Shown piece by piece: positions 16,094-25,022 of a DNA stretch of 64,000 nucleotides (position 1 is the stretch's first letter; every line of letters starts with the position of its first letter). This stretch comes from Bacteroidales bacterium (GTDB taxonomy: Bacteria; Bacteroidota; Bacteroidia; Bacteroidales; UBA932). Under the pieces are notes generated by a model. The model did no database searches, was not told the DNA's origin, and saw nothing but the letters and a program-made list of their open reading frames with translations. The stretch lies in the NCBI GenBank assembly GCA_017535125.1, contig JAFXUS010000018.1, forward strand, positions 1 through 64,000, in the 5' to 3' direction. A program made the translations under genes and the position numbers.

Positions 16094-17278
16094 TTATTTG
16101 ATTGCAGCTTTCAACGCCTCGAGGGCGGATTTCAGGATGGCGCGGGGACAGCCGACGTTCAGGCGCATGAAGCCGGTGCCTTCGGGGCCGAAGACGGTGC
16201 CGTCGTTGAGCGCGAGGCGGGCCTTGTTCACGAAGAGATCGACCAGGGCGGGCTGGGGGAGGCCCAGCTTGCGGCAGTCCAGCCAAACGAGGAAAGAAGC
16301 CTGCGGACGCACGGCGCGGATCTGCGGCAGGTTCGCGCGCAGCCAGTTGTCCACATAGTCGATGTTGCCCTGCACATAGTCAAGCATTTCCGCGCGCCAG
16401 GCCTTGCCGGCGGGCGTGTAGGCCGCCCGCGTAGCCTCGGCGGAGAAAATGGGCGGGTAGTCCGTCTCGTTGGATTCGAGGTATTTGAAGAATTTCCCGG
16501 CGAGCGCCGGGTTCTGGATGATGACGTAGGAACTCACCACGCCCGCGATGTTGAAGGTCTTGGACGGCGCCATGAAGGTGATGGCGCAGCGGGCGGCCGC
16601 GTCGCTGACGGACGCGAACGGAATGTGCCGCCGACCGCCGAGGACCATCTCGCAATGGATTTCGTCGGAGACGACGATGATGCCGTGACGGTCGCATATT
16701 TCCGCGAGGCGGCGAAGCGTCTCCTCCGGGAAGCAGACGCCGCCGGGATTGTGGGGATTACAGAGAAGCAGCAGCTTCGTGCGATTGTCGATCTTGCGTT
16801 CCAGGTCCTCCAGATCCATTTCATAGGACTGCAGGAAGCCGTCGGCGTCATAAACCGGCCGCAGGGGATTGTTCACAACCTCGAAACCGGATTCCTCCGC
16901 CACGATGCGGAAGGGGTGATAGACCGGCTTCTGGATGACGACCTTGTCGCCGGGCTGCAGGAAGCAGCGCTCGGCAAAACCGAAACCCTTCACGATGCCC
17001 GGCACGTAACGGAAGTCCTTCGCAGGCACCTTCCAGCCGTGCAGGTCCTCGACCCAGCGCGAGACGATCTCGAAATAATCCTCGCCCGTGGAAGGGTAAC
17101 CCAGCACCGGATGGTCCAGGCGGCGGCGAAGCGCGTCGAGGATGAAATCCGGGGTGCGGAAATCCATGTCCGCCACCCAGAGGGAGAGCAGGTCGGCGCG
17201 GCCGTAATGTTCTGAAAGCGTGTCGTATTTGATACAGCGCGAGCCGCGCCGGTCGATGATTTCGTCGAAATCGTACAT
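16094..17278 (-). CDS. PatB/MalY-type PLP aminotransferase, probable cystathionine beta-lyase
   Basis: Fold type I PLP enzyme of 394 aa from the Met at 17278 (MYDFDEIIDRRGS, the start typical of the family; a longer frame would begin at 17308). MalY/PatB hallmarks are LWVADMDF near 33-40, CNPHNPGG at 173-180, SDEIHCEMV, and the PLP lysine Lys240 in APSKTFNIAG. Members cleave cystathionine or cysteine C-S bonds; some act on other amino acids. It is the first gene of the operon with the 5'-nucleotidase-like and nitroreductase genes. Confidence 0.85.
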   Translation of the reverse strand: MYDFDEIIDRRGSRCIKYDTLSEHYGRADLLSLWVADMDFRTPDFILDALRRRLDHPVLGYPSTGEDYFEIVSRWVEDLHGWKVPAKDFRYVPGIVKGFGFAERCFLQPGDKVVIQKPVYHPFRIVAEESGFEVVNNPLRPVYDADGFLQSYEMDLEDLERKIDNRTKLLLLCNPHNPGGVCFPEETLRRLAEICDRHGIIVVSDEIHCEMVLGGRRHIPFASVSDAAARCAITFMAPSKTFNIAGVVSSYVIIQNPALAGKFFKYLESNETDYPPIFSAEATRAAYTPAGKAWRAEMLDYVQGNIDYVDNWLRANLPQIRAVRPQASFLVWLDCRKLGLPQPALVDLFVNKARLALNDGTVFGPEGTGFMRLNVGCPRAILKSALEALKAAIK

Positions 17279-17326
17279 GGGGGTCAAAAAACAAATGTCA
17301 ACACACAAAAATACTGATTTTTTTTA

Positions 17327-17334
17327 TACCTTTG
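17327..17334 (+). promoter_or_regulatory. -7 box of the polyamine transport operon
   Basis: TACCTTTG matches the consensus exactly and lies 37 bp before the barrel gene start. I do not see a clear TTTG 19 bp upstream. Confidence 0.6.
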
Positions 17335-17371
17335 CGCCGAAGTTTCACCAACCCCCTTTTTATGGTAGGAA

Positions 17372-18397
17372 ATGAAGAAATACCTTTTATCGATCGCAGC
17401 GCTGCTGCTCGGCTTGCTTGCGCACTCGCAAGAGGCTGACGATCTCGGTAACTACGCCGAGGTCAACATCATCCCGCGCCTGGACTTGAACCCCGTCTTC
17501 CACAAGGACGCAACGGAATTCACCCTCGGCAATTCTTCACTTTACACTTTATTTGAAGGCTCTGCCTCCGAACATTTCTCCTGGACACTCGCCAACCATT
17601 GGTATAACGGCCAGTCTTTTCTGGGCCCCGAAGCCGATCCGTTTGAACTTTTCAAGGGTCTCGGCCATTCGGACAACACCAATTTCATCGACCTGGCCTA
17701 TGTCGACCTGACGTTCGGCAACTGGACTTTCAATATCGGCAAAAACTGCATCGCCACCGGCGGACATGAATACGACGATTATGACTGGCTGGTACACACC
17801 CAGCTTGCGTCTCCGCTGTGGAGCGGCATGTCCTGCTATCAGTGGGGCGGCAAGATAACCTATACCACGCCGTCCGAAATGACGTCTCTCAGCCTGCAGG
17901 CGACCACGTCTCCGTTTGGCGAGCGCCCGTTCGGCAGTGGCCTGTACACCTTCTCCGCCCAGTGGGCGGGTGAATATGACTGGTTCGCCCCGACCTGGAG
18001 CGTCACCGCCCTCGGCACCGCTCCCAAGGCCTATACCTGGCTCGTGAGCATCGGCAACGAGTTCTATTTCGGCGACTGGACGATCGGCGTGGACTGGAGC
18101 AACACTTCCGGCTTCACGGAGGAATACGACAACCTCCTGGGCGGCAGCCAGTTCCATGGACGCGTCTGCTTCGCCCCGTCGGAGCGCTTCGACATCAGCT
18201 TGAGCGGCAATTACATCATCGCCCCCAAGGACGATCCGAACGGCAACTGGTGGAACCTCGGCGCCATCGCGCAGTTCTATCCGCTCCGCGACTCCCGGGA
18301 CCTGCGGCTGCACGCCCTCGTCAAATACGACCAACTCCTCAATCAGTTCGAGTTCTGTGCCGGCATTCTCTACAACCTGAACATCAAACTCTGGTAG
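17372..18397 (+). CDS. Outer-membrane beta-barrel protein, first gene of the pot operon
   Basis: The 341-aa protein has a clear signal peptide ([20 protein letters not shown], cleavage near 20) followed by alternating amphipathic strands rich in Trp and Tyr, and ends in an aromatic residue (IKLW), as barrels inserted by BamA do. It resembles small porin-like proteins, but I recognise no family for certain. It ends 4 bp before potA and shares its promoter, so a role in letting polyamines across the outer membrane is a reasonable inference. Confidence 0.75.
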   Translation: MKKYLLSIAALLLGLLAHSQEADDLGNYAEVNIIPRLDLNPVFHKDATEFTLGNSSLYTLFEGSASEHFSWTLANHWYNGQSFLGPEADPFELFKGLGHSDNTNFIDLAYVDLTFGNWTFNIGKNCIATGGHEYDDYDWLVHTQLASPLWSGMSCYQWGGKITYTTPSEMTSLSLQATTSPFGERPFGSGLYTFSAQWAGEYDWFAPTWSVTALGTAPKAYTWLVSIGNEFYFGDWTIGVDWSNTSGFTEEYDNLLGGSQFHGRVCFAPSERFDISLSGNYIIAPKDDPNGNWWNLGAIAQFYPLRDSRDLRLHALVKYDQLLNQFEFCAGILYNLNIKLW

Positions 18398-18401
18398 GGG
18401 A

Positions 18402-19793
18402 ATGGCAAGCGAGACGCACATCATCGACCTCAAGCACGTTAGCAAGAGGTTCGGCGACAAGTTGATTCTGGATGACATCAACCTGTATATCCGCAAAGGC
18501 GAATTCCTGACCCTGCTGGGCCCTTCCGGCTGCGGCAAGACAACGACTTTGCGCATGATCGCCGGCTTCCTGGACCCGGACGAGGGAGAAATCCTCCTCG
18601 ACGGCAAGGACATTTCCGGCATTCCGCCGTACGAGCGGCCGTTCAATACGGTCTTCCAGCGCTATGCGCTCTTCCCGCATCTGGACGTCTATGACAACAT
18701 CGCCTTCGGCCTCAAGCTGCAGAAGGTGCCCGAGGACCAGATCGAGAAACGCGTGAAGCGCGTGCTCAAGCTCGTGAGCATGTCGGATTACGAGGATCGC
18801 GACGTGGAGTCGCTCTCCGGCGGCCAGCAGCAGCGTGTGGCCATCGCCCGTGCCCTTGTCAACCAGCCCAAGATCCTGCTGCTCGACGAGCCGCTGGCGG
18901 CCCTGGACCTCAAGATGCGCAAGGACATGCAGATCGAGCTCAAGGAGATGCACAAGAAACTGGGCATCACCTTCATCTACGTGACGCATGACCAGGAGGA
19001 AGCCCTGACGCTGTCCGACACCATCGTGGTCATGAACGAGGGCAAGATCCAGCAGATCGGCACCCCGATCGACATTTACAACGAGCCCGTCAACTGCTTC
19101 GTCGCCGACTTCATCGGCGAGAGCAACATCCTGAAGGGCCGCATGATGCGCGACCGCCGCGTGGCCTTCATCAAGCACGAATTCGACTGCGTGGACGAAG
19201 GGTTCGGCGAGGACGTACCCGTCGATGTGGTGGTGCGTCCGGAAGACATCTACTTCACCACGGATCCCGCCAAGTGCCAGTTCAAGGCCAAGGTCAATTC
19301 CTGCATCTTCAAGGGCGTCCACTATGAAATGTGGGTGGACACCGACACCGGATATGAACTCATGATCCAGGACTACGATCCCTATCCCGTGGGCTCCGAG
19401 GTCATGCTCTACATCGATCCCGACGACATCCAGGTGATGCACAAGGAGCGCACACGCAACGTCTTCGACGGCAAGATGGTGGATGAGACGCACGTCGAGA
19501 TGATCGGCGGTGTCTTCGAATGCCTGCCGCAGGAGGGGATCGCCGCGGGCGACGACGTCCGCGTGACCGTCCGCTTCGAGCACGTGGACCTGCTGGACCA
19601 CCAGGAGGAAGGCGTCGTTGCAGGCGAGGTACATTTCCTGCTCTACAAGGGCGACCACTACCACCTGACCATCCTCACCGAAGACGGCTACCATGTCTGG
19701 GTGGACACCAACGACATCTGGGACAAGGGCGACCTGGTCGGCATCAACATCCTTCCGAAGGACCTCAAGATCGAGAAGAAAGATGAAGCGTAG
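18402..19793 (+). CDS. potA: Spermidine/putrescine ABC transporter ATPase
   Basis: ATPase of a type I ABC importer. Walker A is GPSGCGKTT, the signature [15 protein letters not shown], Walker [12 protein letters not shown] and the switch His is in [10 protein letters not shown]. Family proteins are usually about 370 aa; this one has 463. After the first TOBE domain ([10 protein letters not shown] ... [12 protein letters not shown]) a second, similar segment follows ([22 protein letters not shown] split around 415-440), so the regulatory domain appears duplicated. It overlaps potB by 11 bp. Confidence 0.95.
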   Translation: MASETHIIDLKHVSKRFGDKLILDDINLYIRKGEFLTLLGPSGCGKTTTLRMIAGFLDPDEGEILLDGKDISGIPPYERPFNTVFQRYALFPHLDVYDNIAFGLKLQKVPEDQIEKRVKRVLKLVSMSDYEDRDVESLSGGQQQRVAIARALVNQPKILLLDEPLAALDLKMRKDMQIELKEMHKKLGITFIYVTHDQEEALTLSDTIVVMNEGKIQQIGTPIDIYNEPVNCFVADFIGESNILKGRMMRDRRVAFIKHEFDCVDEGFGEDVPVDVVVRPEDIYFTTDPAKCQFKAKVNSCIFKGVHYEMWVDTDTGYELMIQDYDPYPVGSEVMLYIDPDDIQVMHKERTRNVFDGKMVDETHVEMIGGVFECLPQEGIAAGDDVRVTVRFEHVDLLDHQEEGVVAGEVHFLLYKGDHYHLTILTEDGYHVWVDTNDIWDKGDLVGINILPKDLKIEKKDEA

Positions 19794-20550
19794 CCACTGG
19801 AGCATACCGTACGTGATCTTTCTGGCCATCTTCGTGGTGCTGCCGCTGCTCCTCATCCTGGTGTATGCATTCCAGGACGGAAGCGGGCACTTCACGATGT
19901 CCAACGTCACACGTTTCTTCACCGACTCCGATGCGCTCGGCACCTTCGCCGTGTCCATCGAGGTCGCCATCGAGAACACGCTGATCTGCATCCTGCTCGG
20001 CTATCCGGCCGCGTGGATCCTTGCCAACAAAGATCTCAACAAGAGCGCCGTCACGGTCATCCTCTTCATCATGCCGATGTGGATCAACGCCCTGATGCGG
20101 ACCCTCGCCACGGCCGAGCTCTTCAACACGCTCGGCATCACGCTGGGCAAGGGGACCCTGCTTTTCGGTATGGTCTATGACTACCTGCCGTTCATGATCT
20201 ACCCGATCTACAACGTGCTCAACAAGATGGACAAATCCTACGCGGAAGCCGCCCAGGACCTGGGCGCGACGCCGTGGCAGGTCTTCTGGAAGGTCACGGT
20301 GCCCCTCTCGATGCCCGGCGTGTCCAGCGGCGTCCTGATGGTCTTCATGCCGACGGTGAGCACCTTCGCCATCTCGGAGTTCCTGACCAACAACAAAATC
20401 AAGCTCTTCGGTACCATCATCCAGGAAAACATCAACTCCTCGATGTGGAACTACGGAGCGGCACTGGCATTCATCATGCTCATCATCATCGGTATCAGCA
20501 CGCTGTTCACCAATGAGGACGAGCGGGAAGCTGAAGGAGGGCTGATCTGA
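19783..20550 (+). CDS. potB: Spermidine/putrescine ABC transporter permease
   Basis: Inner-membrane permease of 255 aa from ATG at 19783, inside the end of potA. An upstream in-frame ATG at 19693 would add a basic, non-membrane stretch lying wholly inside potA, so the later start is preferred. About six transmembrane helices can be seen; the EAA loop that docks the ATPase is [23 protein letters not shown] in two parts around residues 150-170. It overlaps potC by one base (TGATG). Confidence 0.93.
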   Translation: MKRSHWSIPYVIFLAIFVVLPLLLILVYAFQDGSGHFTMSNVTRFFTDSDALGTFAVSIEVAIENTLICILLGYPAAWILANKDLNKSAVTVILFIMPMWINALMRTLATAELFNTLGITLGKGTLLFGMVYDYLPFMIYPIYNVLNKMDKSYAEAAQDLGATPWQVFWKVTVPLSMPGVSSGVLMVFMPTVSTFAISEFLTNNKIKLFGTIIQENINSSMWNYGAALAFIMLIIIGISTLFTNEDEREAEGGLI

Positions 20551-21359
20551 TGCGTACGAAGAAGTTATTCGCCCAGGCCTACCTGTGGTTCCTGCTGGTC
20601 CTGCTGTACGCCCCGCTGTTCTTCATCGGGATCTTCTCCTTCACGGAGAGCCGCGTGCTCGGCAACTGGACGGGATTCTCCACGAAACTGTACGCCAACC
20701 TGTTCTCCGGCAGCATGCAGGGGAGCAGCTCGCTGATCTCCGCCGTGGAGAACACGCTGCTGATCGCCGTGGTCTCCGCTTTCGTCTCGATGATGCTCGG
20801 CACCATCGCCGCGGTGGGCATCCACAATCTGCGCGGCCGCAAGAAGCAGGCCGTCAGCTTCCTGAACAACATTCCGATGATCAACCCGGACGTCATCACG
20901 GGCGTCTCGCTCTTCCTGCTGTTCGTGTTCCTGCACTTCAGCCAGGGCTACCTGACCGTGATCCTGGCGCACATCTCCTTCGGCACGCCGTACGTCGTAC
21001 TGAGCGTGCTCCCGAAGCTCCGGCAGATGAATCCGAACATCTATGAAGCGGCCCTCGACCTGGGCGCAACGCCCCGCCAGGCTCTCTGGAAGGTGCTCGT
21101 GCCGCAGCTCCGGCCCGGTATGATCTCCGGTTTCTTCCTCGCCTTCACGATGTCGCTGGACGACTTCGCCGTGACCTTCTTCACGCGCGGCACCATCGGC
21201 CTCGACACGCTCTCCACCTACATCTATACGGACGCACGCAAGGGCGGCCTCACGCCCGAACTGCGGCCGCTGATGACCCTGATTTTCCTGATCATCCTGA
21301 TTCTCCTGATCATCATCAACGTCCGTCAGGAGAAGATGAAAAAATCGACAAGCAAATAA
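20550..21359 (+). CDS. potC: Spermidine/putrescine ABC transporter permease
   Basis: Second permease subunit, 269 aa, with about six hydrophobic helices and the EAA loop EAALDLGATPRQALWKVLVP near 170-190. SLDDFAVTFFTRG is conserved in PotC. The first helix follows directly after MRTKKLFAQ. The stop codon overlaps the potD start by one base (TAATG). Confidence 0.93.
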   Translation: MRTKKLFAQAYLWFLLVLLYAPLFFIGIFSFTESRVLGNWTGFSTKLYANLFSGSMQGSSSLISAVENTLLIAVVSAFVSMMLGTIAAVGIHNLRGRKKQAVSFLNNIPMINPDVITGVSLFLLFVFLHFSQGYLTVILAHISFGTPYVVLSVLPKLRQMNPNIYEAALDLGATPRQALWKVLVPQLRPGMISGFFLAFTMSLDDFAVTFFTRGTIGLDTLSTYIYTDARKGGLTPELRPLMTLIFLIILILLIIINVRQEKMKKSTSK

Positions 21360-22651
21360 TGAAGAAATCCCTTATCCTTCTGGCGGCAGCTGCTTTGCTG
21401 TGCGGCTGCGCCCAGGATCGCAGCCAGATCCTGAAAGTGTACAACTGGTCCGATTACATCGATGAGACCGTCATCGAGGAATTCGAATCCTGGTACGAGG
21501 AACAGACCGGCGAGCCGGTCAAAGTCATCTACCAGACCTTCGACGTCAACGAGACGATGCTCTCCAAGATCGAGAAGGGACACGAGGATTACGACGTCGT
21601 CTGTCCTTCGGACTACATCATCGAGCGCATGCTCGCCAGCGACCTGCTGCTGCCGATCGACCGCGATTTCGGGCAGACGCCGAACTACATCGACGAGAAC
21701 ATGTCGCCGTACGTTTACGACTGCTTCAGCAAGATGATCGGCGGCGGCAAGAACGCCAACGACTACGCCGTCGGCTATATGTGGGGCACCACCGGCCTCA
21801 TCTACAATGCCAAATATGTGTCCGAGGAGGAAGTCTCCACCTGGGACGTGCTCCGTAACCCCAAGTTCACCGACAAGATCTTCATCAAGGATTCCGCCCG
21901 CGACGTCTTCTCGCAGATCATCCTGTACGTCCGTCAGGGCGACATCCGCGAAGGAAAAGTCACCGCAGACGAGCTGATGCTCGACTCTTCAGATGCCGCA
22001 ATGGCTGAAGTGGAAGCGTTCATGAAACAGGTCAAGCCGCTCGTGGCCGGCTGGGAGGCCGATTTCGGCAAGGACCAGATGACCCAGGAGCGCGGCTGGA
22101 TCAGCCTGAACTGGAGCGGCGACGCCGTGTGGGCCATCGAAGAGGCCGCCGAGATGGGTGTCGATCTGCGTTACTCCCTTCCGAAAGAAGGATTCACGGT
22201 ATGGTTCGACGGCTGGGTGATCCCGAAATACGCGCAGAACACCAAGGCCGCCAAGTACTGGATCAATTTCATGTCCCGCCCGGACATCGTCATCCGCAAC
22301 GTCGAGGAGACCGGTTACGTGTCCGCGAGCGGTTCTCCCGAGGTCCTGGATGCCTTTATCGACGAGGAACTCGATCCGATCGACCTGACCTACTTCTTCG
22401 GCGACGACGCCGACTCCGTGCGTGTCGATCCTGTGCTCTATCCGGCCCGCGCCGACATCGAGCGCAGCGCGATGGAGCACGACTGGGGCGAGAAGACCCC
22501 GGAACTCGTGGCGATGTGGGGCCGCGTGAAGGGCGAGAATGCCAACTCGATGACCTACGTCATCATCGGAGCCATGTTCGTGGCCGTCATCGCCTTCGCC
22601 TTTGCTCGTAACAACAAGAAAAAGAGCAGGCGCAACAAACGGAGAAAGTAA
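21359..22651 (+). CDS. potD: Polyamine-binding lipoprotein with C-terminal membrane helix (first copy)
   Basis: Periplasmic substrate-binding protein of the PotD type, 430 aa. The signal peptide ends in a lipobox (LLCGC, Cys17). LKVYNWSDYIDETVIEEFE and CPSDYIIERML are PotD motifs; YMWGTTGLIYN and LNWSGDAVWA line the polyamine site. Unusually, the C-terminus continues after the last lobe helix with a hydrophobic segment (about 397-415) and a strongly basic tail (KKKSRRNKRRK), which suggests a second, transmembrane anchor. Confidence 0.92.
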   Translation: MKKSLILLAAAALLCGCAQDRSQILKVYNWSDYIDETVIEEFESWYEEQTGEPVKVIYQTFDVNETMLSKIEKGHEDYDVVCPSDYIIERMLASDLLLPIDRDFGQTPNYIDENMSPYVYDCFSKMIGGGKNANDYAVGYMWGTTGLIYNAKYVSEEEVSTWDVLRNPKFTDKIFIKDSARDVFSQIILYVRQGDIREGKVTADELMLDSSDAAMAEVEAFMKQVKPLVAGWEADFGKDQMTQERGWISLNWSGDAVWAIEEAAEMGVDLRYSLPKEGFTVWFDGWVIPKYAQNTKAAKYWINFMSRPDIVIRNVEETGYVSASGSPEVLDAFIDEELDPIDLTYFFGDDADSVRVDPVLYPARADIERSAMEHDWGEKTPELVAMWGRVKGENANSMTYVIIGAMFVAVIAFAFARNNKKKSRRNKRRK

Positions 22652-22659
22652 TTATTTAC

Positions 22660-22667
22660 TATCTTCG
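22660..22667 (+). promoter_or_regulatory. Possible internal promoter before the second potD
   Basis: TATCTTCG resembles the -7 box with TTCG in place of TTTG, a variant also seen at 34096, 47642 and 47682. If it is used, the upstream GTG at 22667 cannot be the start, and ATG at 22685 is favoured. Confidence 0.3.
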
Positions 22668-22684
22668 TGGAAACTGTCAACCAC

Positions 22685-23992
22685 ATGGTGTTTTCCGGAA
22701 GAAATCCATTGTTTCGAATCCTGTTGGCCGTGATTGCAGCCCTGGTGGTCTGCAGTTGCGGCAAGGATCGTGAACATACCCTCCGCGTGTACAACTGGGC
22801 CGACTACATCGACCCGTCGGTCATCGGCGAGTTCGAGCAGTGGTACAAGGAGCAGACGGGAGAGCCCGTCAAAGTCCTTTACCAGACCTATGAGAAGAAC
22901 GCGTTCATGTTCGCCAAGGTCGAGAAAACCCATGTGGACTACGACGTCGTCTGCCCGTCCGACTACATCATCGAGCGGATGCTCAAGAACGACCTGCTGC
23001 TCCCGATCAGCCGGGATTTCGGCGACACGCCCGATTATATTGAAAACGTCTCTCCATTCATCCAAACCTGCATCCACAATCTCGAAAGCGGCGGAAAGCA
23101 CGGGTGCGACTATGCCGTAGGCAATATGTGGGGCACGACCGGCCTGATCTATAACGCCAGGTACGTCACGGACGAGGAGGCCTCCAGCTGGGACATCCTG
23201 CGCAACCCCAAGTTCGCTGACAAGATCTTCATCAAGGATTCCGCTCCGGACGTCTTCACGCAGATCATCCAGTTCGTGCGACAGGACGACATCAACAGCG
23301 GCAAGGTCACGAGGGACGAGCTGATGCATGATTATTCCGACCAGGCCATTGCGGACGTGGAAGCCTTCATGCGGCAGGTCCAGCCGCTCGTGGCCGGGTG
23401 GGAGTCCGATTTCGGCAAGGACCAGATGGTGCAGGAGCGCGGCTGGATCAGCCTGAACTGGAGCGGGGAAGGGGTCTGGACGGCCGAACAGGCGGAACCG
23501 CTGGGCATCGACCTTCGCTATTCCCTTCCCAAAGAAGGTTTCACGCTCTGGTTCGACGGCTGGGTGATTCCCAAATATGCCAAGAACACGAAGGCGGCCA
23601 GCTACTGGATCAATTTCATGTCCCGTCCGGACATCGCCATCCGTAACGTCCGCGAGACGGGCTACGTCTCCGCCAACGGCTCCATGGACGTATTGAACGC
23701 CTTCATCGATGAAAAATACGAGCCGATAGATCTATCCTATTTCTTCGGTCCTGAAGCATCTTCCGTCCGCACTAACCCCGTGATGTATCCCGACGCCACC
23801 TCCATCCAGCGCGCCGCGATGGAGCATGACATGGGCGACCGCATCCGTGCGCTGGACGCCATGTGGAGCCGCGTGAAAGGGGAGAACGCCAATGCGGTCA
23901 TGGCCGTCGTCATCGGCATCCTCCTGGCCATACTGCTCGGCGTGGCCTATTATCGCCGTTTCCACGGCAAGAATCAGGAAGAAAACAGCTAG
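22685..23992 (+). CDS. potD: Polyamine-binding lipoprotein with C-terminal membrane helix (second copy)
   Basis: Tandem paralogue of the preceding gene, 435 aa from ATG at 22685 (a GTG at 22667 would add six residues before the signal peptide). The lipobox ends VVCSC, Cys25. The domain motifs repeat those of the first copy (RVYNWADYIDPSVI, CPSDYIIERML, NMWGTTGLIYN, LNWSGEGVWTA), and again a C-terminal hydrophobic helix is present (AVMAVVIGILLAILLGVAYY) with a polar tail. Two receptors for one permease suggest different polyamine preferences. The stop overlaps the convergent tdh stop in CTAG. Confidence 0.9.
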   Translation: MVFSGRNPLFRILLAVIAALVVCSCGKDREHTLRVYNWADYIDPSVIGEFEQWYKEQTGEPVKVLYQTYEKNAFMFAKVEKTHVDYDVVCPSDYIIERMLKNDLLLPISRDFGDTPDYIENVSPFIQTCIHNLESGGKHGCDYAVGNMWGTTGLIYNARYVTDEEASSWDILRNPKFADKIFIKDSAPDVFTQIIQFVRQDDINSGKVTRDELMHDYSDQAIADVEAFMRQVQPLVAGWESDFGKDQMVQERGWISLNWSGEGVWTAEQAEPLGIDLRYSLPKEGFTLWFDGWVIPKYAKNTKAASYWINFMSRPDIAIRNVRETGYVSANGSMDVLNAFIDEKYEPIDLSYFFGPEASSVRTNPVMYPDATSIQRAAMEHDMGDRIRALDAMWSRVKGENANAVMAVVIGILLAILLGVAYYRRFHGKNQEENS

Positions 23993-24942
23993 AGCAGCTT
24001 TTCCCGCAGGTGCTTGAGCATATCCTTGGTCATCGTCTCCAGGTTGTAGGACGGTGACCAGCCCCATTCCTTGCGGGCGCACACGTCGTCCATCTTGTTC
24101 GGCCAGGAATCTGCGATGGCCTGCCGGACCGGATCCACCTCATAGCGCATCTTGAAGTTCGGAACGTGCTTGCGGATGGCGTCATAGACCTCTTCCGGGT
24201 CGAAGCTCATCGAGGCGATGTTGAACGCGTTGCGGTGCACCAGGTAGCGCGGATCCGCCTCCATCAGGTTGATGGCGGCCTTGATGGCGTCCGGCATGTA
24301 CATCATGTCCATGAAAGTGCCGTGCGCCAGCGGGCAGACGAATTCCTCGCCTTTGACGGCGGCGTAATAGATTTCGACGGCATAGTCCGTGGTGCCGCCG
24401 CCGGGCAGGGTCTTGTACGAAATCAGGCCCGGGAAGCGCACCGAACGCGTGTCCACGCCATATTTATGGAAATAATAATCGCTCAGCAGTTCGGTCGCCA
24501 CCTTGGTCACGCCGTACATCGAAGTCGGCCGCTGGATGGTGTCCTGGGGCGTATTGTCGCGCGGCGTATCCGGGCCGAAGGAACCGATGGAAGAAGGCGT
24601 GAACACGGCGCAGTGCTTCTCCCGCGCCACCTCGAGGATGTTGATCAGGCCGTTCATCTGGATATCCCAGGCCTTGAGCGGAAGGCGCTCGGCCGTAGCG
24701 GACAGCAGGGCGGCGAGGTTGTAGATGGTGTCGATGTCGTATTTGTCCACGATATCCGCGATCTGCTGGCCGTTGCAGACGTTCGCCTGCTCGGCGGGGC
24801 CGCTCTCCAGTAAATCGCCCGTCGGGGCGGATCCGGGGATATAGCCGGCCACGATGCGGCCCTGGTGGTAAATCTTGCGGAGTTTCATCGTGAGTTCCGA
24901 GCCGATCTGGCCGGTGGAACCGATGACGAGAACATTTTTCAT
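23989..24942 (-). CDS. tdh: L-threonine 3-dehydrogenase, short-chain (epimerase-like) type
   Basis: NAD-dependent extended short-chain dehydrogenase of 317 aa: Rossmann glycine motif VIGSTGQIGSEL at 5-16, LAALLSATAE, the serine in FTPSSIGSFGPDTPR, and catalytic YxxxK in SMYGVTKVATE. This non-zinc threonine dehydrogenase family oxidises threonine to 2-amino-3-ketobutyrate. The gene for the next enzyme, kbl, is divergent and only 80 bp away, which supports the assignment. Confidence 0.9.
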   Translation of the reverse strand: MKNVLVIGSTGQIGSELTMKLRKIYHQGRIVAGYIPGSAPTGDLLESGPAEQANVCNGQQIADIVDKYDIDTIYNLAALLSATAERLPLKAWDIQMNGLINILEVAREKHCAVFTPSSIGSFGPDTPRDNTPQDTIQRPTSMYGVTKVATELLSDYYFHKYGVDTRSVRFPGLISYKTLPGGGTTDYAVEIYYAAVKGEEFVCPLAHGTFMDMMYMPDAIKAAINLMEADPRYLVHRNAFNIASMSFDPEEVYDAIRKHVPNFKMRYEVDPVRQAIADSWPNKMDDVCARKEWGWSPSYNLETMTKDMLKHLREKLL

Positions 24943-24973
24943 AAGTGTGTTTCGCGTGCTATTAATTGTAACG

Positions 24974-24990
24974 CAAATTTATTAAATTTG
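24974..24990. promoter_or_regulatory. Back-to-back -7 boxes of tdh and kbl
   Basis: The perfect 17-base palindrome CAAATTTAtTAAATTTG contains TAAATTTG on the minus strand (24974-24981, for tdh) and on the plus strand (24983-24990, for kbl). Both match TAnnTTTG. No good -33 boxes were seen. Confidence 0.5.
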
Positions 24991-25022
24991 TGGGAGAAAT
25001 CGCTAATAAATCCACATAATTT

